Shown: positions 21,948 through 33,134, numbered from the stretch's first letter. The stretch: DNA of 64,000 bases from Heloderma charlesbogerti (GCA_026122225.1 JANEZZ010001677.1:620001-684000), one strand, 5' to 3'. Numbers and translations: made by a program. The notes: generated by a model not told the origin, from the sequence alone.

Positions 21948-22464
21948 CTGTAAGCAGAACTTTGTTTTCGACGTAATACCCCTTGAATTTGTCACATCCA
22001 GTTCAACAGTTTTAGGGGCAACTGTGCAACGCAGAGTATCTGTACGTTATCCCAGGGGATGGGATAACGTGCCATCAGCCTTACCTGCTCGATTCCAATC
22101 ACACGTGACTAGCACAGCCCCTTCGTGTGTCATGAAGTCTGGATCTGGGCTTGGAGAGAGAAAGAGGCCAAGCAATCAGACTGGTTTCCTGGGATTCCGG
22201 ATGCCATGGGCTAAACACCTGTGAAGGGGAAGCAAGGAAAAGAAAATCCATCTACAGGATGCCATTTCCAGAGGAGCAGCTGTGTTAGATCTGTTGCAAC
22301 ATACACACTGAAGGCTGTTGTGGCGTCATAGAGACCAACACATATATTCCAGCCGATGTTCTCATGGGACCAGCACACAAAAACGTAGGCCAGGATTCAT
22401 GTGCTAGGTGAGTGCAGCAGGAGTGCAGAAACTCTGGCCTGTGGGGCAAATACGACCCCCCTTT
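21948..22464. other. No recognised gene; old dispersed-repeat fragment
   Basis: The region near 22270-22370 ('agcagctgtgttagatctgt') looks like a degenerate dispersed repeat. Nothing else is recognised. Confidence 0.3.
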
Positions 22465-22575
22465 CCTTGATCTGCGTCAACAAACCAGTCCTAGCAGTTC
22501 TGGGGTGAAATTCAACATAAGTCCTACTTAGAGTAGACCCATTGAAATGAATGAGACTTAAGTCAGTCATGACTA

Positions 22576-23893
22576 CGCCAGTTGAAATGCGCCCGCTGAC
22601 CTCGTTGAAGGTTTTTAAGCAGGCATTAAAGGCTCTGTTATTCCGGCAGGCTTTCCCTTTTGAGAACTCTGGTTCTTTCTGCTGACTCTTGTACACTGTT
22701 GTTAAGCTGTGTTGTTTCATTGCTGGATTTTTACCTTTTATAGAATCATAGAATAGTAGGGTTGGGAGGGGCCTACAAGGCCATCAAGTCCAACCCCCTG
22801 CTCAGTGCAGGAATCCAAGTCAGAGCATCCCTGACAGGTGGCTATCCAGCCTTGTCTTGAATGCCTCCAGTGTGGGAGAGCCCACCGCCTCCCCAGGTAA
22901 TGGGTTCCATTGTCGTATTGCTCTGACAGTCAGGAAGTTTTTCCTGATGTTCAGCCGGAATCTGGCTTCCTGTCACTTCAGCCCATGATTCCGTGTCCTG
23001 CACTCTGGGATGATGGAGAAGAGATCCTGGCCTCCCTCTCTGTGGCAACCTTTCAAGTCCTTGAAGAGCGCTATCCTATCTCCCCTCAGTCTTCTCAAGG
23101 CTAAACATGCCCAGTTCTTTCAGTCTCTCCTCATAGGGCTTTGTTTCCAGTCCCCTGATCATCTGTGTTGCCCTCCTCTGAACCCTCTCCAGTTTGTCTG
23201 CATCCTTCTTCAAGTGTGGTGCCCAGAACTGGACACAGTACTCCAGATGAGGCCTAACCAGTGCTGAGTAGAGGGGAACTAGTACTTCCCGGGATTTGGA
23301 AGCGATGCTTCTATGAATGCAGCCCAAAACAGCATTTGCCTTTTTTGCAGCCACATGACATTGTTGGCTCATATTCAGCTTGTGATCGACAACAATTCCA
23401 AGATCCTTCTCGCTTGTAGTGTGGTTGAGCCACGTATCCCCCATCTTGTAACTGTGCATTTGGTTTCTTTTTCCTAGGTGCAGAACTTGGCATTTCTCCC
23501 TATGAAATGTCATTCTGTTGTTTTCTACCCAGCGCTCCAGTCTATCCAGATCACTTTGAATTTTGTTTCTGTCTTCCAAAGTATTAGCTATCCTGCCCAA
23601 TTTTGTGTCATCTGCAAATGTGATCAGCATTCCCTGCACCTCCTCCTCCGAGTCATTAATGAAAATGTTGAAGAGCACTTTTGTTAAATTTCAAACATTT
23701 TGTTAAATTGTTTTTAGTTTAAAGTTGTTTTTAGTTATATATTGTTTGTATATCTTGCCCATATGCATTTATGTAAATGGCTTTTAAATTTTGGATATTG
23801 TATTTTATGTTTTAACTTTTGTTAACCGCCCAGAGAGCTTTGGCTATGGGGTGGTATAGAATGTAATATAAATAAATAAATAAATAAATAAGG
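22576..23893 (+). mobile_element. L2-type LINE 3' end, split by CR1
   Basis: The left part 22576-22740 ('ttaaaggctctgttattcc') and right part 23680-23893 ('gttaaccgcccagagagctt', ending in (AAAT)n) form one L2 3' UTR once the CR1 is removed. Confidence 0.65.
22741..23679 (-). mobile_element. CR1-A LINE 3' part, inserted in L2
   Basis: Inverted CR1 from 'tagaatcatagaatag' (22741) to 'gaagagcact' (23679), coding on the minus strand for about 200 continuous residues (FADDTKLGRIA, AAKKANAV, LVRPHLEYCVQFW, RRATQMIRGLE). A short deletion near 23094 breaks the frame after 'MFSLEKTEGR'. It is the youngest layer of the nest. Confidence 0.9.
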
Positions 23894-24305
23894 CTAACTA
23901 AATCCCACTCATTTCAATGGGTCTGCTCTAAGTAGGACTTACATTGGATTTTACCCTTGCAAATGTGTTTTGATTGCACAGAATGAGAGGAAGCCAGCCC
24001 AAAATACTTTGCATTGCAATTTGCAACAAGGAGCAATATATTGTTGCTGGGAAAATGCATTCTGCCCCACCCTCCATCAACAGGTATTGTGAGCATTGCA
24101 GCTGAGCTCAGAGGGAACAGGAAAGTCCGGGGTGGGGGCAGATGACATCAGCATCCCTGCTAATAAAAAAAAGCACCTGTGCTGCATCCGTGTGCACCCT
24201 GATGCCTCTGCACTACTGCCCACTTTCTTCCCCAGGCCCACCAATTGTTTCTGGTTTTTGTGCAGCCCCCCACCACCCCCGGCCATTCAACGAGTCTGAA
24301 ATGTT

Positions 24306-24497
24306 GCTCCGAAGGCTGAGTTACTGGAAGTAATAATCTTTAAGCAAAAATATTCTGGAATCCTTTGTGTTTTGGCCCTGCCCTGTTCATCTTTGGCCCC
24401 GCCCCTTTTGCCTTTGGCCCCGCCCACCCCTGAAATGTGACCCTGAACGCTTTTCCAAAATGGAATTCAGCCCTTGGGTTGAAAGCAGTTCTGCCTG
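24306..24497 (-). mobile_element. hAT-like MITE (family E), internal fragment
   Basis: Inverted internal part of family E ('ggccccgcccacccctgaa', 'ccaaaatggaattcagccc'). Both terminal repeats are missing. Confidence 0.5.
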
Positions 24498-24549
24498 TCT
24501 CGCCTATAAGATGCCACAACCACAACCCTCTTTCCTGTTTTTACACACT

Positions 24550-24845
24550 GCAATTTATTAAGGGGCGTCGCTATTTCCAACACTTTGTAGAGTAACGTTT
24601 TTCAAATGTATTTAATATCTTTTGTCACCACCTTACAAGCCTGTAGCCTGCCCAGGCTGGCTCACAATATCAAAAAAAAAAATGCAGTGCTTTATAAAGC
24701 AATAAAAACACCTGACCTTTACACCATTTTTAGAATAAACCGTTTAAAACTAAATAAAAAACATAAGATCAAGTATTCAGCAGCAACCAATCCCGTAAAA
24801 CCTTTTCCGTCAAAAGCCAGAGAGAACAAGTCTCATTTTAAGGCC
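24550..24845 (-). mobile_element. L2-like LINE 3' UTR, inverted
   Basis: A-rich sequence in the order expected of an inverted LINE tail ('ggctggctcacaatatc', 'aaagcaataaaaacacctg'). A 220-codon open frame over this region and the neighbouring CR1-B is not a gene. Confidence 0.45.
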
Positions 24846-25037
24846 CAGAGGCAGTGTGCCTACGTACACCAGTTGCTGGGGAACATGGGTGGGAGGGTGC
24901 TGTTGCACTCGTGCCCTGCTTGTGGGTTTCCCGTGGGCAGCTGGTTGGCCACTGTGTGGACAGAATGCTGGACTAGAGGGACCCTTGGTCTGATCCAGCA
25001 GGGCTCTTCTGATGTTCTCATGTTCTTATGTGTACAC
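24846..25037 (+). mobile_element. CR1-B LINE 3' end
   Basis: Plus-strand copy ending in 'gggctcttctgatgttct..atgttcttatg'; the body matches the left part of 36393-37313 in reverse complement. Confidence 0.65.
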
Positions 25038-25568
25038 CCCTTAAGGGCAAACAACAGGACACTCAGCCCTTATCAGTCTTATGGGGTGGGGGAGAGACAA
25101 TCCCTTCAAGGCAATCGTCTTCCAAGTTGTACCTTTGAAAGGTCCTTGAACATCCCTGCCCCCCATGCGCACACTTGCTCAAAGCATTGTAACTTGCAAG
25201 CAACGCAGTGGTATTGCTTTGACTTTGACGCTCTTGGACACACACATCTGGACAGACTCTTGCTTTGAGCACTCACTAATTCAGGCAATTAATACTTTTT
25301 CAGCAAAATAAATCAATAAAAGGCCTTTCACATGAAAACAAAGAAAACAAAGACGGCTAAAGGAGGTGCGATTTGGCCAAATTTGGAAGGCGTTGAAGGG
25401 AGGACCCTCGTGAATTTCATGAAAGCCCCCTTATCCTCCCCCAACAATACTTTAAGCACTTTATTATCACATCAAGGTAGTACCAGGGGAAGATTTCTGT
25501 TTGGCAGAAACTTAGAGCCCAAGATAAATGTTGATTTACCTACCAACCACTACATAATGACAGATGAT

Positions 25569-25601
<33 letters not shown>

Positions 25602-26540
25602 GGATGGATGGATGGATGGATGGATGGATGGATGGATGGATGGATGGATGGAAGAGATAGCACTTTCTGGGAAACTGAGGCAGAAGGAAGGAAGGCAGCA
25701 CTTTGAGGGAAACTGAGGCAGACAAAAGAACGGATTCATTCCTACCTTTGCTTGTAATGAGAACTCAAACCAAAGACTGCAACAACTGAAACCAATACAG
25801 AGGTTCTCCCCACGGTCATCCTTGAAATTCATCTCTTTCTGCTGGCAAACACAGACCAGATATTCTCCAGCCGCTTCCGGAATACTGCCTCCAACAGTTG
25901 ATAACCCGTCTTTACCATTCAGCCATATTGGATTTCAACATGCAACTGCTGACACACAATGGCAACTGGTATTAGACCAGCGTGATAGATGTCCAAGTGC
26001 TGGATTTCATCCCCAATGCTCCCCTCCACACGCACACCCGACAAATCAAAGCAACTGAGATGCCCATCCATGTAAAGAAATCAGATTTCCGATTTTGAGG
26101 CAGGAGGTCACATTCAGCATCCAAATGCTGAGTTCAGAGATTCACTGCTGACATCTTGTTTGGAAGCTGGGTACATTGCAAAGTATTTGTTTCACAAGCA
26201 TCCCTCACCTGTCGGTCCCAGAAGGTATGTCAGTATCACAGATTGTTCTGTAGGGTGTTCTTCCCTAAACTAGAAAGGGCAGTTCTGTTGCCACACACAG
26301 CTTTGTACTCAGAACACACATGAGACCTGTTTGGTTCAGACCAAAGTTAGTCCCATAACGGGTCCTGTGCCTCGTTTCCCACAGTGGCCACCCAGATGTG
26401 AGAAGCGCACAAACAGGACATGAGAAGGCTCCCGGCTTGCTGTGACCCTGGACAAGGTGACCTCTAATGGGCTCACCTGTCGGGAACGAAGGACCTGCCA
26501 GTCTAGCTCTTGCCAAGAGTGTGGGATTCTTAAGATCAAC
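25038..26540. other. Unrecognised, with a compound GATA/TGGA microsatellite
   Basis: (GATA)n at about 25567-25600 runs directly into (TGGA)n at 25601-25652. A CR1-B-like piece lies near 26380-26430. The rest (25660-26350) is unidentified and lacks an exon. Confidence 0.5.
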
Positions 26541-27230
26541 ATCGTTGGCTCCTGTCTCTGTACGAGCTCTCAGTGCTTATTTTAAAACCTGAACCAAAAT
26601 CTCTACTTTTTGTGTGGGCATTTTTCCTAAAGCGTGCATTCTAGGTGCGCAGTTCCTAGATACGCATCTCTGTGAGCTCTGCAGTGTCCTCTCTTTTTTT
26701 AGATGTGGCAACTGAACCAGCCCACCCAGTTCCAAAGGCAGCAATTTATATAAATGCATTCTAATGCTGGCAGTTTATTTTCAAGCCCTTTCCTAATAAC
26801 CCCATATGTGGGTCTCACTCTCCTGCACTGCTGCCTTTAGATGAATCCTGAAACGGAGATCATAATCTGGCTTTATTTGCAGCGTTAGTCATTCTGGCTT
26901 AATTAATCTCGAGCAAAATTACATGATCCAAAGCAAGGCCCACTGCTAACAGTGGCAAGTCGGATGGTCAGCTCCTGCTGCCCCCACCCCAATCTTCCTT
27001 CCACAGCCCATCCCTCACCTTGCTTTCTCGTTTTCTCTCTGTGTGATTATGATGCTTAATTACTTTTCCTTAATTTATTTTTATGAGGACAGGCGCCTGA
27101 ATATTTCATGGGCTGCTTCTCGCTCTCCCTTCTGCCACAGCCCTGGATAAATTACTCCCTTATTAGGCTGATGACTCTGCTTGTCCCTGGGGAACAGAAA
27201 GGGTTAAGCGTGTCAGGGGTCCTCTCCCTT
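26541..27230. promoter_or_regulatory. Candidate conserved non-coding element 1
   Basis: A ~690-bp block with no recognisable repeat in a window otherwise full of them. It is AT-rich with clustered homeodomain-type sites: CTTAATTAATC at about 26898-26908, CTTAATTAC at 27055-27063, 'ttaatttatttttatg' just after, and 'ggataaattactcc' near 27146. No open frame stands out. The enhancer call rests on motif density and absence of repeats only. Confidence 0.35.
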
Positions 27231-27349
27231 TGCCAGGACTGGGAGACAGGCTGTGCAGCCTCAGCCAGAACAGAGGTATGGCCACGGCGGTGATCAAATC
27301 AGATCAATTGATCACCAATGGTTTCACCACCGTCAAATATACCAGGACG

Positions 27350-27700
27350 TCAAGAATGCCCTTGTTCCAGTACCAGGTCTAGGTTTTGAAGGGCCTGTGG
27401 GCAAGAGCTCCCAGCAGCCTGTTTCCAACAGTGGACAGCCAGATGCAAAAGCACGGTGTGAAGGGAGCAGTCTGAGGTGACTCACTGAGGGAGGGGGCCC
27501 ATGGAGGGCATCATGCCCAAGGGCCCTGAAAACCTGAGCCCAGCACTGGGACAAACAGCAGGGGTCGACCGTTCGCTTCATACCCTACTTTTGTGGACTT
27601 CCCATAGGCATCTGGCTGTCCTCCCTCGGAAACAGGCCGCTGGGGGACAAGACTCTCGGCCTGATTCAGCAGTGCTCTCCTTATCTTCACAACGTTCAGA
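27350..27700. repeat. CR1-B and family D fragments
   Basis: 27395-27440 and 27600-27695 contain CR1-B 3' pieces in opposite orientations ('cctgtttccaacagtggac', 'ctgattcagcagtgctctcc'). 27480-27560 resembles inverted family D ('gggagggggcccatgga'). Confidence 0.4.
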
Positions 27701-27879
27701 GGCTACGGAAGGAGGTCTCACCTGCTACCGCTGCCACACTCAGGGCGCATGAGATTTCTCCTATGTTCCACCCAGATGGACCACTGTCTGACTTCAGAAA
27801 GAGGCTTTCGACTTGCCCATGGCCAAGGGGAACCCTCCATTGGGTGTGGCCTCCTTGGTGCCGTGGCCTGTGCGTCCCA

Positions 27880-28480
27880 AACGAGATCTGTGGTAAGGCT
27901 ACTGCTTGCCTCACCCTCGACCACTCTCTCCTCGCGGTGGAGTTCGGGAGTAAATATTTCATTAACCAGCACTTAGCGGTTGTCTCCCTAATAGCTTATA
28001 TTGATGTCAAGACAAAAGGAGGCGCTTTAAATCTTTCACTCAGTCAGGAACGCTGATAAACGTATCGCTGCGTGGGGAGAATTTATGCCCACTCCCCCAG
28101 GGGAGTGAAATGCAATTCGGTGAGGGGCTTTGTGCATTTGACACAGACCCTGACATTTGTCGGACGAAAAACAGGCAAAGGCTTGCAGTAACACCCAGTG
28201 TCGTTTTCCATGCCTGACTGTACGTCAGTGACAAACTCTCGCCAGCTCGGGGTCCTCCGCGCTTTTGCTTTGCAAACCATGTGGTCTCCTGACAGTTCAA
28301 AAGCCAGAAGTTTATTTCGTTTGGTTATAACGATCGACTAGAAAAGAACATAAATTCCCCTATGATAGGTTATCAGCCAATCATTTAAAGTACACATTAT
28401 TACTACTAAAACCAATAATAATAGCAGCTATTTTGATATGATCCTTACAGGACTGTTTTTGTGTGGTGTGTGATCAATGT
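27880..28480. promoter_or_regulatory. Candidate conserved non-coding element 2
   Basis: Another repeat-free block. It holds 'taaatatttcattaacc' (about 27952-27968), TACGTCAGTGAC (28221-28232, CRE/AP-1-like), the palindromic 'tttgctttgcaaa' (about 28264-28276), and TGATAGGTTATCAGCCAAT (28363-28381), which pairs GATA-type sites with a CCAAT box. No coding frame is supported. Confidence 0.35.
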
Positions 28481-28486
28481 GCCCAT

Positions 28487-28520
28487 TACATGGACATCCC
28501 CCCCCCCCCCGCCGCCCTAA
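28487..28520. repeat. Poly-C run
   Basis: About 12 consecutive C at roughly 28499-28510 followed by 'gccgccc'. Prone to sequencing and replication slippage. Confidence 0.6.
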
Positions 28521-28679
28521 TATCAGTGCACGGTGACAGCAAGATCACCATCTCTTTTTGGTTCCTCGTCAGGAACATAAAATGAAATGGGGTGGAAATA
28601 GCAGTGAACGGCACGCTATGGAAAATGGCACCAAATCCATCTCCGTGGGAGCTGGTTGTCGTAAAGGCGCTTGGCACAT

Positions 28680-28890
28680 GCTCAGAGACCATCTCCTTTC
28701 CTATTCTTCTAACCCACCCTTCTGCCAGAGAACTCCAAACACCAGACATGGTTTCCCCACCCTCAGAACAACCTTGTGAGGCAGATTAGGTCGCTGAGCA
28801 AGCTTCGTGGCTGATGTCAACCCGCCTCTTCCCCAGCGCTCGTTGGGCACTCGAACCACTACACCACGCAGCCTCTCTTTGAATTTCTAA
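28680..28890 (-). mobile_element. tRNA-derived SINE (MIR-like), inverted
   Basis: Reverse-complement order of the SINE body seen at 13770-13985 ('acaaccttgtgaggcag', 'actcgaaccactacaccac'). The tRNA-like head is at the right. Confidence 0.5.
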
Positions 28891-29463
28891 CCCGGTTTGA
28901 GGATGGAAGTCGGACATATAAAACATGTTCCTGACCTACGAAGCCCAGTTCAAATTAAGCCTCAATCAGATATACACGTCGCTCGGCTGGGATGGAGTTT
29001 GCTCCTGCAAGACTTCGAACCCCTCTCTTGCTGCCCATTCACAGCCACACACACCCCAGGGTGAAATTTGCTGTGTGAGGGAGACCCCGCACTGTCTGCA
29101 GCCACACCCTCCAGGGTATGCGCAGAAAGGTCAGGCTTTAAATAGGAACATGGCAGAGAAGGAATCTCGCTCGAGTTTGGCTGGCTAAGTAGGAATTAAT
29201 TCCACACCAGTTGGTTACCTACGAACACAGTTCGCGGAGAAAAATCAGATCTAACAAAAGGTTCAACTTAATTAACTGCGTTTATTGGGACATTTGAAGC
29301 GTTAATTCCTGTATCTTTACAAAACTTCCTTAAATACAATGTTCTTGGTGCAAACTCCAGGGTGGACACTGTAATATCCTTTTTCTGGTCCATTGACTAC
29401 TTGAATCTTGAGGCTCTCCAATGAGCACACATGACTCATGGCAACCTAGATCCTTTCGTGATT
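28891..29463. other. No recognised feature
   Basis: AT-rich sequence with no recognised repeat or exon. Confidence 0.3.
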
Positions 29464-29727
29464 TGTTTGCAGGCCATATGTTACCGGCATATCATTGTAC
29501 TTTGGCATGCACCTCTGTTCATAAAGGGGAACAGAGACTTTTAAATGTTATTTTGTTAAATGTAACAGCTAGAGACATCCTTTCTGAGCAATAACTAAAC
29601 TTTGACTGGGTTGCTTTTAACTGTAGGTGTCTCTTAATCCCTTCATGGTTTACAGGCCGCATGTTTCCAGCATATCATTGTATTTTGGCCTGCACCTCCA
29701 TTTATAAAGGTGTACAGAGACTTTTTT
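29464..29727. repeat. Diverged ~80-bp direct repeat
   Basis: Unit 1 (about 29464-29542) and unit 2 (about 29648-29727) share 'catatcattgta(c/t)tttgg' and 'gtacagagactttt'-like sequence in the same order, at about 80% identity, offset 184 bp. The origin is unknown. Confidence 0.55.
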
Positions 29728-30179
29728 GTGTTCATATTTCATTTTGCTCCAGTTTGCAATTAATTATGTTTGTTTAATCATACTAGAAATTTTATATTTC
29801 AAGTAAAACTTTATAGTGCATTGTTACAGAAGATAGCCTAATTCTAAAAAATTTTTTTAAAGCTTTATGGACATAAATAAACTCCGAACTTTGAATTACA
29901 GTGAAAACTGTTGTTATTCATGGAATCTGCCTGTCAAGAGCTTTCCAATGAAGTGTGTTTCATGAGAATCAGTCAACAGGAAGGCAGACAAAAAGGAAGG
30001 GCCAACTAACTCCCGACTTTGAATTATACATACATACATACATATAAGGTAAGATAGTGAGTCTGTTCATCTCATCCAGGAACTACCAGATCAGACAGAA
30101 AATATCAAAGAGGAAGACGTGTGTATGTGAAATACCCACACAGACACCAGTTCGTAGCGTACAACAGCAGCCAACTATG
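29728..30179. other. No gene; AT-rich
   Basis: AT-rich with a short (CATA)n near 30025-30045. Nothing else is recognised. Confidence 0.35.
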
Positions 30180-30600
30180 ACCAGCATTTGTATTTATTCA
30201 TTCATTTGCCGCTGAATATAATAAAACCCCTCAGCAGTTCACAGTAAATATCTGTACAGCCCTGCTCTGCACATGAATGAGGTAATAGAGTCCTGAACTG
30301 ATAAAGTGGACCATGGCAGTTGGAGCTACAGGGGCGCGTGCATGTCTATAGTGTTTTTGGATACCACCCCACGTAAAAACACTCCTTAATTAATTAATTT
30401 ATTTATTAAATTTATTAATCGCCCATCTGACTGGTCACCCAGCCACTCTGGGCGATGTACAACCCAACATAAAACAATTTAAAACAATAAAATTTTACCA
30501 TAATTTTTTTTTTTTAAATACCCTAACCCACCCCAAATGCCTGCCTGAACAACCACGTTTTTAATGCACGACGGACACTCATTAAAGAAAAACTTAAACT
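30180..30600 (-). mobile_element. L2-like LINE tails, inverted
   Basis: Two tail-like pieces (30185-30300 and 30375-30590). The second is the inverted counterpart of 15621-15860 ('ggtcacccagccactctgg'). Confidence 0.55.
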
Positions 30601-30741
30601 CACTTGCACACCCATAGCACCTTAGGGGGAAAAACGGTGTTCAATGAACTCCATTTTCCGTGGTGCCCATTTTCTACTTGTACAGAAATGGAGCGCAGCT
30701 TGTTCTTTGTTGTCGTTGTTGATTTGTTTTGCTTTACATTA

Positions 30742-31052
30742 CAGGTGCAGAATCTCAGGGGCCAAATCCAGGCCCATCTGAAGTCCCAAACTGGCACTCT
30801 GGGGCTCTTCTGTTGGCCACCCGCCTTCTCCCCGAGCCACTGATCATTTGGTGATTTCCTGACCTTTGTGCCGTTTCCCCCCCATGCTGAAAGGTAGAAA
30901 TGCCTCTTCAAAGGCCGAGTTATTGGCCATCAGAGCTTTAAGCTGAAAGAGGCTGCCGTTTTTTGCCTTTTGCCTTGCCCACCACTGGAATGCAGCCCTC
31001 GAGAGCTTCTCGGGAATTTGGCCCTCAGCCTGGAAGATGTTTTGCGCCCCTG
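30742..31052 (-). mobile_element. hAT-like MITE (family E)
   Basis: Inverted full-length copy with imperfect termini (CAGGTGCAGAATCTC at the left, 'ttttgcgcccctg' at the right) and internal 'cactggaatgcagccctcg'. The target-site duplication is not clear. Confidence 0.55.
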
Positions 31053-31239
31053 CTTTCAATTGGTTTGAATGACACGGAGCCCCAAGATGGTGGTGAGTTC
31101 ACTAAGCTTCAGCTATTTGAAAAAGAAATGAGATAGTTTCACTGGAGGAGGAGGGGGAGAAAAAGGCTCGGCTCCCTTGAGCTCTTTACAATTTTATTTT
31201 ATAGAAAAGACAGGGTGGAACTATGAAAATGAAATCATA
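31053..31239. other. No recognised feature
   Basis: Short spacer with a purine-rich stretch (31140-31165). Confidence 0.3.
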
Positions 31240-31430
31240 GAGACGCAGCCTCCATGTTCAAAGGCGGGCCTGCCATGGAATACCAGGAGGGGAATATCAG
31301 GAAGGAATTGCTACTTCCATGTCTGGCTTGCAGACTTCCCATTTGGAACATCAGCCTGGACACTATGTAGAAACTGGATTCCAGGCTAGGTTGGCCTGTG
31401 GTCTGATCCAGCAGGCTGCTTCTTATGTTC
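31240..31430 (+). mobile_element. CR1-B LINE 3' end
   Basis: Plus-strand copy ending 'ctgatccagcaggctgcttc..tatgttc'; 5'-truncated. Confidence 0.6.
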
Positions 31431-31451
31431 TGAGGATGGTTGCCTTAGCCT

Positions 31452-32230
31452 AGGGGTCCCCAACCTTTTTGGTCCCCTGGGCACATTTGGGAATTCGAGA
31501 AACTGCTCTGGGCACCACCACAAAATGCCTAATCTGTGGATAGCTGCTTTGGCAACCCCTGTCGTGTCTATGGATCTCAGGCTACGTATTATTCAGCAAA
31601 AATGTTTGTTTCATGTCTGTTGGATGCAGCAATGCCTCTTTAATAAGGGTTTGTCTAATTTGACTAATTGCCGGTGGTGCAATACAGCCAATGCTTCTTT
31701 TAAACGTATGTTTTGGCAATATCCAGTAGGTGCTTCTTTGGGAGAGGAGTTATTATTTTTATTATTATTGATAAATAAGTATATTATTATTATATGGATA
31801 AATTGTGTACTAGAACAGTCTTCAGTATTCACTGATGTACACTCTATTTAATGTATTTATCTGTTGCATGGAAATTAACAAATAGTCAGCCTAAATGGAT
31901 TCTCTGCACCCTTTTGACAGCTAAAAGAGTGATATTACAACACTGGAAGAATAAACACTCACCTCCTATAATACAAAATGAGGACCTTACAACACTTTCA
32001 ATATCTGAAAGGGTGGCATATAGATGCCACCTGCAGATGGATACTTATTTGGATATCTGGTCCACTTTTGTTGAAGCTGATGTATAATTGCTAGGAAGCT
32101 GTATATATTTCATAGGTATTAATCGCTATGGATATATACAAATCCATGTATGTATATGAAAAAAAAGAAAAGATAAACATAAGTAAATAAAGGTTTGTGG
32201 GTGCCTATGGGCACCACATTGGGGACCCCT
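31452..32230. mobile_element. DNA-transposon-like element split by L1
   Basis: The ends are a perfect 12-bp inverted repeat: AGGGGTCCCCAA at 31452-31463 and TTGGGGACCCCT at 32219-32230. Between about 31530 and 32190 lies an L1 3' end. Without it, the outer element would be only ~120 bp. A further related end ('gggacccctg') follows at about 32270. Confidence 0.5.
31530..32190 (+). mobile_element. L1 LINE 3' end, ORF2 C-terminal remnant
   Basis: Frames encode a CRWC...FKRMFWQ segment followed by LLTAKRVILQHWKN, the order found at the C-terminus of vertebrate L1 ORF2p (Cys-rich domain, then the W-containing helix). The frame is interrupted and there is an A-rich 3' tail (about 32155-32190). Confidence 0.6.
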
Positions 32231-33134
32231 TCATGGGTGCCATTGGAGACACCCATGGGTGCTGCACTGGGGACCCCTGCCTCAACCTCTGCACACAGAT
32301 CATATGCTTTGCCACCAATGAGCAGGAGAGAAGGACCAGAGCTTAGCAGAAAAACTCCTGCTTTGCATGCAGAAAGAAGGTAGCTGGTCCCATCCCACGT
32401 TAAATGCATCGGGAGGCAGGCGATGATGTGAAAACAACTCCTCTCTATCTAGACCAGTGGTGGACAGAAGGTTGAATGGGATCTACTCATAGATCTGTGG
32501 GTGATCTGTGGAAGATGAGCAAGCGTTTCCGACTCCCAACAGTATAACAAGAGCCATAAAACTGAAAAATAATTGTCTTTGCAATAGCAGAGGGCTTGAG
32601 CTTATTGCTTGTTTCTTGGCCTCGGTGTTCCACACCTGTAAAACGGGTGACCTTTGATCTGTTTTTTGCACCCACTTTATTTGCTTGTAACTCAGATGCA
32701 GATTTTAGTCAACGGAGACCGGCGGCTCCGATGTCAGCGGGGAGGGTGAATCTGCTCCGGGTTTCAGTCAGAACCAGTCAGAACTCTAAAGGAGCTCTCC
32801 AAGGTGCAAAGCCTCACTGACGTCGGATTCACACCTCCACAGTTTGTAGTTATATACACAGCACATGGGCTCTTTAGGTGTAGACTCCACTGTACCCCGC
32901 CCCATTTGTCGGCTCTGATCTGTGGACTTCAGGGTCCTAGTAAAAACAGCAAAGAAGCGGATCCCACCAGCCTGAAGTCTGCCTGCCCCTGCCCTAGGTA
33001 GCCCCCTGCCAGTCAATAGGGTGCAAATACTGGGTTAGATGGCCAGAGATGGGGTGGAAAATGGGTTCAGTTCACATTTTAACAGAAAGCTACCTAATTC
33101 GCATTTTCCAAAATTCTACAAGAATCGAAACTTA
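32231..33134. other. No recognised gene
   Basis: Near-tandem 'gggtgcc..ggggacccc' phrases at 32231-32280, then unidentified sequence. A family-I-free, LINE-free stretch at 32500-33000 without a convincing exon. Confidence 0.3.

Larger units (their letters stand above)
22501..23957. repeat. Family H inverted-repeat element, split by L2
   Basis: The left arm 22502-22572 and right arm 23891-23956 are reverse complements over about 65 bases at roughly 80% identity, sharing exactly 'aagtcctacttagag' and 'agacccattgaaatga'. The arms must originally have been close together. The intervening 1.3 kb is an L2 3' end that is itself split by CR1. Confidence 0.6.
22465..24235 (+). repeat. Family C repeat, interrupted by nested insertions
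   Basis: Left piece about 22465-22500 ('gcgtcaacaaaccagtcct', similar to 42880-42915). Right piece about 23957-24235 ('atattgttgctgggaaaa', 'gatgacatcagcatccctg'). Between them lie a family H inverted-repeat element, an L2 end and a CR1 end. The right piece is secure, while the assignment of the left piece to the same copy is inferred. Confidence 0.45.

Noticed and set aside
24606..25268. 220-codon plus-strand open frame
   Set aside because: It runs through an inverted L2-like tail and a CR1-B 3' end, so it is a chance frame in transposon DNA.
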